Assembly (NCBI GenBank): GCA_018824305.1
Contig: JAHJGM010000055.1
Coordinates: 28,504 to 92,503, forward strand
Length of the DNA stretch: 64,000 nt
Source of the DNA: a bacterium
GTDB taxonomy: Bacteria; Campylobacterota; Campylobacteria; Campylobacterales; Sulfurimonadaceae
Direction of reading: 5' to 3'
Made by a program: the position numbers and the translations under genes. Positions 1 through 7,323 of the stretch are shown here, piece after piece. The notes below the pieces were generated by a model that was given only the letters and a program-made list of their open reading frames with translations, was not told the origin of the DNA and ran no database searches. The stretch's first letter is position 1. Each line of letters opens with the position of its first letter.

Positions 1-333
1 AGCACGAAGAAACGATATCTTTTTCTGTGTCTTCACATCGACTACTTTCATGCTGTAGGCTTTTTTTCCGGGTGTCTGTCCCGAGATTGTGATAAAGGAC
101 GCATAGATGAGTGCATAAAGAGCCACTCCGCCAAACTGGGCAAGAGATGAAGCCTGAAACTCCTCTTTTCCGTTTAAAACGACATAAGCGATGATATAAA
201 GGATAGGAACATATATCATAAACATATCTGTTATAAAGGCTTTGATCTTATCGGTGTATTTCGCATACAACAAACCCTGCTTTTTGGGAGCATGTTTCTT
301 ACAATTTTGCTGTTTTAATTTTCGCCATTTCAT
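1..333 (-). CDS. RDD family membrane protein (3' end cut off by window edge)
   Basis: The reading frame opens at ATG 331-333 on the minus strand and runs without a stop to base 1, giving 111 residues. A basic, Lys-rich N-terminus (MKWRKLKQQNCKK) is followed by two hydrophobic segments (about residues 37-53 and 66-80). The piece ISGQTPGKKAYSMKVVD matches the RDD family signature around the second membrane segment. RDD proteins are small integral membrane proteins of mostly unknown function; some are linked to ion transport. The start is favoured because in-frame translation upstream lacks family similarity. The C-terminus is outside the window, so the full domain cannot be judged. Confidence 0.75.
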   Translation of the reverse strand, partial: MKWRKLKQQNCKKHAPKKQGLLYAKYTDKIKAFITDMFMIYVPILYIIAYVVLNGKEEFQASSLAQFGGVALYALIYASFITISGQTPGKKAYSMKVVDVKTQKKISFLRA

Positions 334-455
334 AATGCAATTATAGCCTACTTTATAAATGAAAATATAACCGCGGGCTAAATAGTTATGTGATAACTTT
401 AATGTATAATACAAATAATAATTATAATAAGTTTAAGTTAAACGATTGGATAGTC

Positions 456-2321
456 ATGAAAGCAGAAAACTTCAAGCTGACCTTTACCCTGTATTTCATT
501 GTTTTTGGCATTTTGATAACGGCATTGAGCACTTTGATAAGTTATAACATACACACCATAGACGTAAAAGAGACCATCAAGCGGTATGCACAAGAGGTAT
601 CAAACAGCAATATAAACGATACGATCTTACCGAATATCGATAAAATGAACATCATCGCTATGGCACTTGCCGAGGACAAAGTACTTTTACAATATATCAA
701 TGCTCACGATAAAACAAAGATCCAGGAACTGAACAATCTGTTCTTAACCCTTACAAATTCTGAAAAAAACATCATGCAGGCCAGATATATCGATGCTTCA
801 GGAAAAGAGGTGATCCGTGTCAACAGAGACAATCTGCAATCTCTTCCCTACATCGTGCCAAAAGAAAAATTGCAAGATAAAAGTCTGCGTGACTATTTTG
901 TAGCGACAAAAAAGATGTCGAAACAAAAGATCTGGCACTCTAATATCGATTTAAATGTCGAAAACGGAAAAATAGAAGTTCCCTACAGACCGACCATGAG
1001 AATCGCCGTACCGCTTTTTGCAAAGAATGAGTTTGCAGGCATCGTCATTGTAAATATGCTTGTCGAAGAGCTTTTCTCGGCTATCAATGCTTCAGCGATT
1101 TTCAATACTTTTATCATCGACAAATACGGCAATTATATTTTACACCCGGATAATCAATATTCATGGAACAGATATACCGGCGTAAAAAGAGGGCTGTATG
1201 AAGATTTTCCTCTAAACGCATCGGAGATACTATCCGGTAAAAGCGAAGGAGAGAACTTTTTTGCCTATAAATTAAATGATATCATTCAAAACGATGATAA
1301 GGCTATTTTAGTCCTGCAGCCAAAAAGTGAAACTGAAAACTCTATGAAAAGAAACAATATAGTCACCTCCATAATCGTGGCACTGCTTAGTATCCTGTTA
1401 AGTATACCGCTGGCGATCTATGCTGCGAGCACTCCTTCAAAACTCCAAAAGAAGCTTCATGAAACCAATGTTGAGCTTAAACGTTTTGCATATATTATAG
1501 ATCAGTATGTCATTACCGCTACAACAAACCTAAGCGGTGTTATCACAAATGTCAGTATGGCTTTTAACAAAACGAGCGGCTACACAAAAGAGGAGCTTCT
1601 AAATAAAAAGATGAATATCATCAAACATCCCGATACTCCAAACAATATCTTTCAAAATATGTGGAACACTATCTTGGAGGGAAAACGCTGGACCGGAGAG
1701 ATCAAGAACAAAGCCAAAAACGGTGAAACTTACTGGCTGGATCAAACCATCATCCCTATAAAGAATGAAAAAAACGAGATACTTTCGTTTATGTCCGTAG
1801 GAACGGATATAACGGCTAAAAAAAGGTTAGAGGTACTTTCCGTGACTGACAAACTAACAAACGTTTTTAACAGACGCAAAATCGATGAGATCCTCTCTTT
1901 GGAGCTTGAAAAATCTGCCCGTTACAATCGAGATCTTTCTCTTATCCTTATCGATATCGACCATTTTAAAGCAGTCAATGATACGTTTGGTCATCAAGTA
2001 GGCGATGACGTTTTGATCAATGTAGCAAGTATTTTAAGGGATAATATCCGCAAAATAGACTTTCTTGGAAGATTCGGAGGAGAGGAGTTTATAATCATCT
2101 GTCCCGAAACAGACAAAAGCGGTGCGTTCAGCCTTGCCGAAGAGCTTAGAAAAAGCATTGAAAAACATGATTTCCCTCTTGTAAAACACATGACCATAAG
2201 CCTTGGTGTCACGATGTACGATCAAAGTTCAAACGATACCGAAACTTCATTATTTAAAAGATGCGATGCGGCTCTTTATTTGGCAAAAGACGATGGACGC
2301 AATAAAGTCGTTTATCAATGA
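456..2321 (+). CDS. Membrane diguanylate cyclase with double-Cache sensor, PAS and GGDEF
   Basis: Predicted to make cyclic di-GMP from two GTP at the inner membrane. From the chosen ATG, a membrane segment at about residues 10-30 is followed by a roughly 270-residue periplasmic region of dCache type (RYIDASGKEVIRV near the middle), a second membrane segment (about 303-325), a PAS domain (about 345-460, with GYTKEELL and KHPDTP) and a GGDEF domain. The active site is GGEEF at residues 541-545. An inhibitory-site motif RKID ends exactly five residues before it, so product feedback is expected. An in-frame ATG at 390 would add 22 Asn-rich residues of poor quality; 456 places the first membrane segment normally. 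The periplasmic ligand is unknown. Confidence 0.88.
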   Translation: MKAENFKLTFTLYFIVFGILITALSTLISYNIHTIDVKETIKRYAQEVSNSNINDTILPNIDKMNIIAMALAEDKVLLQYINAHDKTKIQELNNLFLTLTNSEKNIMQARYIDASGKEVIRVNRDNLQSLPYIVPKEKLQDKSLRDYFVATKKMSKQKIWHSNIDLNVENGKIEVPYRPTMRIAVPLFAKNEFAGIVIVNMLVEELFSAINASAIFNTFIIDKYGNYILHPDNQYSWNRYTGVKRGLYEDFPLNASEILSGKSEGENFFAYKLNDIIQNDDKAILVLQPKSETENSMKRNNIVTSIIVALLSILLSIPLAIYAASTPSKLQKKLHETNVELKRFAYIIDQYVITATTNLSGVITNVSMAFNKTSGYTKEELLNKKMNIIKHPDTPNNIFQNMWNTILEGKRWTGEIKNKAKNGETYWLDQTIIPIKNEKNEILSFMSVGTDITAKKRLEVLSVTDKLTNVFNRRKIDEILSLELEKSARYNRDLSLILIDIDHFKAVNDTFGHQVGDDVLINVASILRDNIRKIDFLGRFGGEEFIIICPETDKSGAFSLAEELRKSIEKHDFPLVKHMTISLGVTMYDQSSNDTETSLFKRCDAALYLAKDDGRNKVVYQ

Positions 2322-2438
2322 TGGTAACATTTACAAATCATTAACTATATCATCATATACTTTTAAATCTCAAATATGTTCTCCCCTTAACATTTTTGAA
2401 GATTTTCATTTTATACACTCCTTAAAAATTTAAAGTGT

Positions 2439-2473
2439 GACTAAGTCGATTTAACCCCCTTTTTCGCTTAGTC
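2439..2473. repeat. Inverted repeat GACTAAG / CTTAGTC in the gap after the cyclase gene
   Basis: Seven-base arms at 2439-2445 and 2467-2473 enclose a 21-base spacer holding a C5T5 run. The hairpin could end the diguanylate cyclase transcript, but no clean T-tract follows. The rest of the 2322-2507 gap shows nothing I can name. Confidence 0.25.
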
Positions 2474-2507
2474 CCTTTAGTTTCGATCATCCTCTTAAAT
2501 CCAAATT

Positions 2508-2516
2508 TGATATAAT
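2508..2516 (+). promoter_or_regulatory. Extended -10 element for the radical SAM gene; predicted leaderless start
   Basis: TGATATAAT is a perfect TGn-TATAAT extended -10. Only five bases separate it from the ATG at 2522, so transcription should begin at or one or two bases from the A of the start codon. There is no room for a ribosome binding site. Confidence 0.55.
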
Positions 2517-2521
2517 CCATT

Positions 2522-4030
2522 ATGAATATAATTTTAACCACTTTAAACTCACGTTTTACACACTCTGCACTTGGGCTTAGATATATCTATGCCAATATGC
2601 AAGAGCTTACATGTAAGACAAAGATCCTAGAATTCAGCATCAACGACGCCTTGCAGTCGGTTGCCGAAAAGATCCTTGACCAGATGCCTCACATCATAGG
2701 TATCGGCGTGTATATCTGGAATGCCGGCGAAGTCAAAGAGCTGATAGAGATCATCAAAAAAGTCTCACCGGACACCATCGTCGTTCTCGGCGGGCCAGAG
2801 GTCAGTTACGAACCTTTTCGTGTGGATTTCAGCCTAGCGGACTTTATTATTCAAGGAGAGGGCGACACCTCCTTTTATAATCTTGCAAAGAAGATAATTA
2901 ACTGTGAAAAAATAGACGAACGTATCATCAAGCCTGTCATCGAAAACCTCAAAAAAGTAAAACTCCCATATCGGTTCTACACCGATGAAGATATCAAAAA
3001 CAGATATATCTACGTAGAAGCTTCGCGCGGATGTCCTTTTCTTTGCGAGTTTTGTCTCTCCTCCATCGATGAGAAGATACGCAGCTTCGATCTTGACAAA
3101 CTTATAAATGAGTTTGAAGCCCTTTGGCAAAGAGGAGCAAGGAACTTCAAGTTCGTAGACAGAACTTTTAACATCAATATGCGTCTGGCAAATAAAATAC
3201 TAGACTTTTTTCTCTCTAAAGATGAGAAGTATTTTGCCCACTTTGAAGTGATCCCAGACCATTTTCCAGACTCCATTAAAGAGAAGATCGCACATTTTCC
3301 TCACGGTGCACTCCAGCTTGAGATAGGGATTCAGACGCTCAACAACGAGATCGCAAACAATATCAACAGACCTCTCAAACTCGACAAGATAAAAGAAAAC
3401 ATCGAATTTCTAGAGACCCGTACAACTGCACACATCCACCTTGACCTCATAGTCGGACTTCCGGGTGAGGACTTAGAAAGCTTCGGTAGAAATCTTGATG
3501 CTCTGGTGCAGATGAGTAGCTGCGAGATACAAATAGGCATACTTAAAAAACTCTCCGGTACGACCATATCAAGGCATGATGAGAACTTTAAAATGGTCTA
3601 CTCCGACACTCCGCCTTATGACATCTTAAGTACGAGTGAACTTAGTTTCAAAGATATCCAAAATATGAAAAGATTTGCCAGGTTTTGGGATATCTTCTAC
3701 AACAGCGGAAACTTTAAAAATGCAGTCCAGCTTTTGAAGACAGAGGGTGCCGTATATGAAAACTTTTATGCCTTTAGTCTGTGGATATATGAACAGACCG
3801 ATGCGACATTTCAGATCTCGCTAGAGAGACAGGTATCTTTACTTTTCACATACCTTACATGTAAACAAAACATCAAGGAAGAGACAGCGGCAAAAGCTAT
3901 GCTCGATGATCTTTTAAAAGTAAAAGGCCGCGGCATTCCAAACTATCTAAAGCCGTTTTACACTGAAGAGAGAGATGAGATCGAATCAAAAGGCTCCCAC
4001 TTCAACAAGCGTCAGGCAAAGCATCGATAA
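2522..4030 (+). CDS. B12-binding domain radical SAM protein (DUF4080-like)
   Basis: A 502-residue radical S-adenosylmethionine protein. The N-terminal ~140 residues resemble a cobalamin-binding Rossmann domain (LGLRYIYANM, GIGVYIWNAGEV, VVLGGPEVSYEP, GEGDTSFYNLA). The cluster-binding motif CxxxCxxC is C171, C175, C178 in RGCPFLCEFC. The TIM-barrel follows (LIVGLPGEDLESFGRNL), then a DUF4080-type C-terminal part. Family members are cobalamin/radical SAM enzymes whose substrates are mostly unknown, so no reaction is assigned. It stands alone between the cyclase gene and lapG. Two TTACATGTAA palindromes lie inside it (2607, 3855), both encoding Leu-Thr-Cys-Lys. Confidence 0.85.
   Translation: MNIILTTLNSRFTHSALGLRYIYANMQELTCKTKILEFSINDALQSVAEKILDQMPHIIGIGVYIWNAGEVKELIEIIKKVSPDTIVVLGGPEVSYEPFRVDFSLADFIIQGEGDTSFYNLAKKIINCEKIDERIIKPVIENLKKVKLPYRFYTDEDIKNRYIYVEASRGCPFLCEFCLSSIDEKIRSFDLDKLINEFEALWQRGARNFKFVDRTFNINMRLANKILDFFLSKDEKYFAHFEVIPDHFPDSIKEKIAHFPHGALQLEIGIQTLNNEIANNINRPLKLDKIKENIEFLETRTTAHIHLDLIVGLPGEDLESFGRNLDALVQMSSCEIQIGILKKLSGTTISRHDENFKMVYSDTPPYDILSTSELSFKDIQNMKRFARFWDIFYNSGNFKNAVQLLKTEGAVYENFYAFSLWIYEQTDATFQISLERQVSLLFTYLTCKQNIKEETAAKAMLDDLLKVKGRGIPNYLKPFYTEERDEIESKGSHFNKRQAKHR
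2607..2616. repeat. TTACATGTAA palindrome, copy 1
   Basis: Exact copy inside the radical SAM gene, read as L-T-C-K; flanks extend it to the 12-bp palindrome CTTACATGTAAG. Confidence 0.8.
3855..3864. repeat. TTACATGTAA palindrome, copy 2
   Basis: Exact copy inside the radical SAM gene, again read as L-T-C-K. Confidence 0.8.
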
Positions 4031-4037
4031 GATTATA

Positions 4038-4046
4038 TGATATAAT
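4038..4046 (+). promoter_or_regulatory. Extended -10 element for lapGD; predicted near-leaderless start
   Basis: TGATATAAT ends seven bases before the lapG ATG at 4054, which places the likely transcription start at the start codon. It lies just after the stop of the radical SAM gene, so lapG-lapD appears to have its own promoter. Confidence 0.55.
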
Positions 4047-4053
4047 CATTACT

Positions 4054-4671
4054 ATGTTTTTTAAGCACATTGTACTCTTATTATTAGCACTGACACTCGT
4101 AGATGCGCAGGCGTATGTATCGCAGACTCTCATCAAAAACGTGGAAAAAAAATACAATAGATTTGCAGAAAACAGATTTATTGATATGCAAGAAAAGCTT
4201 GACGAGCTAAAAAATAAGAGTACGATAATCAAGCTAAACAGCATAAACACTTTTTTTAATCAAGTAAAATACAAATCTGATCAAAAAAATTATAATATGT
4301 CCGATTATTGGGCTACACCTTGGGAATTTTTAGCTCGTGATGCGGGAGATTGCGAAGATTATGTCATCGCAAAATATTTTGCACTCAGATATCTTGGTAT
4401 CGACGCTAAAAAAATGTATTTCACTTATGTAAAATCCACCCAATTCAAGGAGGCACATATGGTACTGACATATTTTGAAACACCATCATCAGAACCGCTC
4501 ATTTTGGATAGCAATAATCGCTTTGTCCTTCCCGCCAGTAAGCGAACCGATCTTATTCCTATCTATAACTTTAATGGTGATATACTATCAAATTCAGCAA
4601 AAAAAGAACATCAAAAAACAACAAAAAAGTGGGATGATCTGATCCAAAACACAAAAAAAGGAAAAATATGA
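4054..4671 (+). CDS. lapG: LapG-like periplasmic transglutaminase-type cysteine protease
   Basis: 205 residues with an N-terminal signal peptide (hydrophobic residues 5-18, cleavage near DAQA). It belongs to the bacterial transglutaminase-like cysteine protease family. The catalytic triad can be placed at C100 (GDCEDY), H135 (EAHMVL) and D152 (LILDSN). The acidic residues next to the cysteine are the calcium-binding position in LapG enzymes. In Pseudomonas, LapG cuts the N-terminus of the giant adhesin LapA and so releases biofilm cells, unless LapD sequesters it. The stop overlaps the lapD start (ATGA at 4668-4671), so the pair is translationally coupled. No adhesin substrate gene is in this window. 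Confidence 0.88.
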   Translation: MFFKHIVLLLLALTLVDAQAYVSQTLIKNVEKKYNRFAENRFIDMQEKLDELKNKSTIIKLNSINTFFNQVKYKSDQKNYNMSDYWATPWEFLARDAGDCEDYVIAKYFALRYLGIDAKKMYFTYVKSTQFKEAHMVLTYFETPSSEPLILDSNNRFVLPASKRTDLIPIYNFNGDILSNSAKKEHQKTTKKWDDLIQNTKKGKI

Positions 4672-6587
4672 CTCTTTTTAAACAACTATCTCTTTTAGCT
4701 ACCTTCCTGCTTATCAGTATATTTATAATTGTTTTAGGGGTAAACATCAAGAACTCTACAGATTCCGTACAGGCGCAACTGTATGCCGATGCAAAAAATA
4801 CCGCGACATCTTTAAGCCTCTCACTGGCAAGTGCAAATGGCAATATTTCCATGATGTCGACTATGATAAATGCAAATTTTGATAATGGCTCATACCAGAA
4901 CATCACTCTTGTCGATATGCAAGGAGAACTTCTCTATGAACGCCATAGCGACAACAAAATAATCGAAGTCCCAAAATGGTTTATTAACGCTATCAAGATC
5001 AAATCACCCATAGCATCTGCGAATGTTTCTGCTGGATGGAATCCTATAGGCATTTTAAATGTACAAAGCGATAGCTCTGAAGCATATAAGCAACTCTATA
5101 CAGTCCTATGTTCATTAAGCATATCTTTTTCAATAACATTTATCATATCTTTGATTCTTTTATATCTTTTGCTGGCTATTTTATTAAAACCTTTGAAAAA
5201 TATACGCTCTCAAGCAGAGGCAATTATAAACAATAAATTTATTATCCAAGAAAATCTGCCACACACAAAAGATTTTCGCGAAGTCGTAAAAGCCATGAAC
5301 ACTATGGTCAAAAAAGTCGAAGAGATATTTAACAAAGCAAACGAAGCACTGAGCAAACAAGCAGAACTTCTTTATATAGATGAGGAAACAGGTCTTTATA
5401 ACAGAAAATATCTCACAAACAAACTGCCGGAATATCTAAAAATCGATGCCAGAGTACCTAGTGGAATCTGTATAATGATAGCGCTTAACGGTGTAGTAGA
5501 AGCAAATAAAGTCATAGGTCGTCAAAAAGTCGATAAGCTCTATCAAGATATCGCCCTCATGTTAAAACGCCAAGCAAAAGATTTTGAAGATTCTCTTATT
5601 ATCCGCATGAACGGTACAGAGTTTTTTATTCTGCTTCCTAGATGCAGTGAAGAGGACGGTCTTGCACTTGCAGGTTATATGGAACACGGAAGTGATATTT
5701 TAATCAGCAAAGAACTAGATAGAACTGTGACATATTTAAGTTTTGGAGTCTATGAATACCGTCATACACAATCTGTGGGACAAGTGCTTAGCGCATCTGA
5801 TTATGCACTCTCTCAGGCAAAACTGTTTACGGACAAAAATCATGTCTATCTACACAAGACTCAATCCGATAAAGAGATCATGGGCAAAGAGGAGTGGCGT
5901 AAAATTTTAGATTTTGCCATTGAACATAATACCGTACATTTTGATACATATAAAGTCTTAGATTCAAAAGAAAAAGCTCTTTTACATAACGTCCTTAGCA
6001 TATCTATCGTATCACATGATGCACATAAATGCTCTTACGGCAGATTTATCGCTCCGGCAATCACCCTTGGTCTTGACATCGAGATATACAAAAAAGCTCT
6101 AACTAAGATTTTTAAGGAACCAGATGTAGAACTAAAAAACTCTACCTACTCACTTAGATTATCAAGCCAATATCTTGATGACCCGTTATCATTTACACAA
6201 TTAAAAAACCTTTGCAGCAAATACAGTAAAACCCTTCCGTTAAAATTGATCATAGAGCTTCCGGATAAGATCTTGAGAAATAATTCGGAAAGCCTGCAAT
6301 CATATAAAGAACTTTTTGATCTGTACAATATACAGATCGGCGTATTTGAATTTATCGGGGAATCAAGTGATTATACATACTTAAAAGAGTGGCGTCCATC
6401 ATACATCAAAGCGGAATGTGACTATTTCTTGACTCTGTCCGCGCAAGATCTCTCCTCTCTTCAAGTTGCGACAAACTCGATCGGAGTCGATCTGATCGCA
6501 ACAGGAGTTATGGACTTAGAGACTTTGCAAAAACTACAAGAGATAGATATCTATAAAGTTCAAGGACGGGCAACAGAGCTTATTTAG
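4668..6587 (+). CDS. lapD: LapD-like c-di-GMP receptor (LapD_MoxY periplasmic domain, HAMP, degenerate GGDEF and EAL)
   Basis: 639 residues: membrane segment 1 (about 8-27), a periplasmic output domain with the LapD/MoxY signature (NVSAGWNPIG followed by AYKQLY), membrane segment 2 (about 150-172), HAMP, GGDEF and EAL. Both catalytic domains look dead. The GGDEF site reads NGTEF and the EAL glutamate position reads HNVLS. This fits a receptor: in Pseudomonas LapD binds c-di-GMP through its EAL domain and then holds LapG through the periplasmic domain. The position directly behind lapG supports the assignment. It converges with, and overlaps by 8 bases, the next gene on the minus strand. Confidence 0.9.
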   Translation: MTLFKQLSLLATFLLISIFIIVLGVNIKNSTDSVQAQLYADAKNTATSLSLSLASANGNISMMSTMINANFDNGSYQNITLVDMQGELLYERHSDNKIIEVPKWFINAIKIKSPIASANVSAGWNPIGILNVQSDSSEAYKQLYTVLCSLSISFSITFIISLILLYLLLAILLKPLKNIRSQAEAIINNKFIIQENLPHTKDFREVVKAMNTMVKKVEEIFNKANEALSKQAELLYIDEETGLYNRKYLTNKLPEYLKIDARVPSGICIMIALNGVVEANKVIGRQKVDKLYQDIALMLKRQAKDFEDSLIIRMNGTEFFILLPRCSEEDGLALAGYMEHGSDILISKELDRTVTYLSFGVYEYRHTQSVGQVLSASDYALSQAKLFTDKNHVYLHKTQSDKEIMGKEEWRKILDFAIEHNTVHFDTYKVLDSKEKALLHNVLSISIVSHDAHKCSYGRFIAPAITLGLDIEIYKKALTKIFKEPDVELKNSTYSLRLSSQYLDDPLSFTQLKNLCSKYSKTLPLKLIIELPDKILRNNSESLQSYKELFDLYNIQIGVFEFIGESSDYTYLKEWRPSYIKAECDYFLTLSAQDLSSLQVATNSIGVDLIATGVMDLETLQKLQEIDIYKVQGRATELI

Positions 6588-7047
6588 TCGTAAACCCTCT
6601 AGAGTTCAACCCTCTGGTAATAGCGTCATTGATCTCTTTGAGATATTCAGGATTAAGTTGAGCCAGCTCTTTATCAAACTTTACGATGATCTTTGAACTT
6701 GCATTTGGATGTCTACATATTGTAAATAAGATATCCATATACCTGTCAAAATCGGGATGTGCCCGAATACCGAGTCTCGGATGAATATTGCCGTGATATT
6801 TTATAATAAGATCCAAAGCTTCACCTAGATCTTCGGTACTGCTTCTTTTATTTTTTAAAATCTTTCTCAGTGACTCAAAATCGCGTTCTTTGCTTTGTAT
6901 CTTTTTCTCTTCTACAATATCTTGCGATACTGTTGCCGTTTTGATTATTTTAGCCACCTCGTCAGTAGGTTTGACTATTAAAAATACCAAGACAATCAAG
7001 ACGATCAGTAGCCCTAAAACGGCCATAATAAGGTTTAATGTAATCAT
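6580..7047 (-). CDS. Conserved hypothetical membrane-anchored protein
   Basis: 155 residues, not recognised as a named family. A strong N-terminal membrane segment (about residues 5-25, rich in Leu/Ile/Val) is followed by a charged, soluble domain with the notable stretch KYHGNIHPRLGIRAHPDFDRY and a conserved-looking ICRHPNASSKIIVKFDKEL. The topology suggests an inner-membrane anchor with a cytoplasmic C-terminal domain. It overlaps the 3' end of lapD by 8 bases on the opposite strand and has no partner in the same direction. Any role in adhesion control would be guesswork. Confidence 0.75.
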   Translation of the reverse strand: MITLNLIMAVLGLLIVLIVLVFLIVKPTDEVAKIIKTATVSQDIVEEKKIQSKERDFESLRKILKNKRSSTEDLGEALDLIIKYHGNIHPRLGIRAHPDFDRYMDILFTICRHPNASSKIIVKFDKELAQLNPEYLKEINDAITRGLNSRGFTTK

Positions 7048-7130
7048 GGGCGAATTGTAACAAGTTTTTGCATATTTAATCTTTATATGTTCAAGCTAAT
7101 CTATTATCGGGAAATATCGTTTTTTGTTTA

Positions 7131-7166
7131 TAAGCGACAGGAAGAATCGGCTGCACCTATCGCTTA
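7131..7166. repeat. Imperfect inverted repeat in the gap before fliK
   Basis: Arms TAAGCGACAGG (7131-7141) and CCTATCGCTTA (7156-7166) pair in 10 of 11 positions, and the odd pair becomes a G-U wobble on the minus strand. No T-tract follows on either strand, so it is not an obvious terminator. It could be an operator or RNA hairpin. The rest of 7048-7256 shows nothing recognisable. Confidence 0.35.
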
Positions 7167-7238
7167 AATGAAGAATGAAATGAAATCGTGGTGACAAACA
7201 CGATAGCGAAATTCTATATAGTTATGATTACACCTTGA

Positions 7239-7248
7239 TTACATGTAG
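7239..7248. repeat. Near-match TTACATGTAG to the dispersed palindrome
   Basis: Nine of ten bases match TTACATGTAA; it lies 10 bases upstream of the fliK sigma-54 promoter. Confidence 0.4.
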
Positions 7249-7256
7249 AAAAAATA

Positions 7257-7276
7257 CTTTGGTATAAATATTGCTT
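7257..7276 (+). promoter_or_regulatory. Sigma-54 (RpoN) promoter for fliK-flgD-flgE paralogue
   Basis: TTGG at 7259-7262 and TTGC at 7271-7274 give the required GG-N10-GC spacing, followed by TT. Transcription should start near 7286, leaving a leader of about 38 bases with the binding site AGAGG before the fliK ATG. Middle flagellar genes of Campylobacterota are known to use RpoN with FlgSR. Confidence 0.75.
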
Positions 7277-7323
7277 TATTTACAAAAAGCTCTCTTGAAA
7301 TATAGAAATATAGAGGTAACGTT

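Noticed and set aside
7131..7166. Rho-independent terminator
   Set aside because: No T-tract after the stem on either strand and no gene ends close enough.
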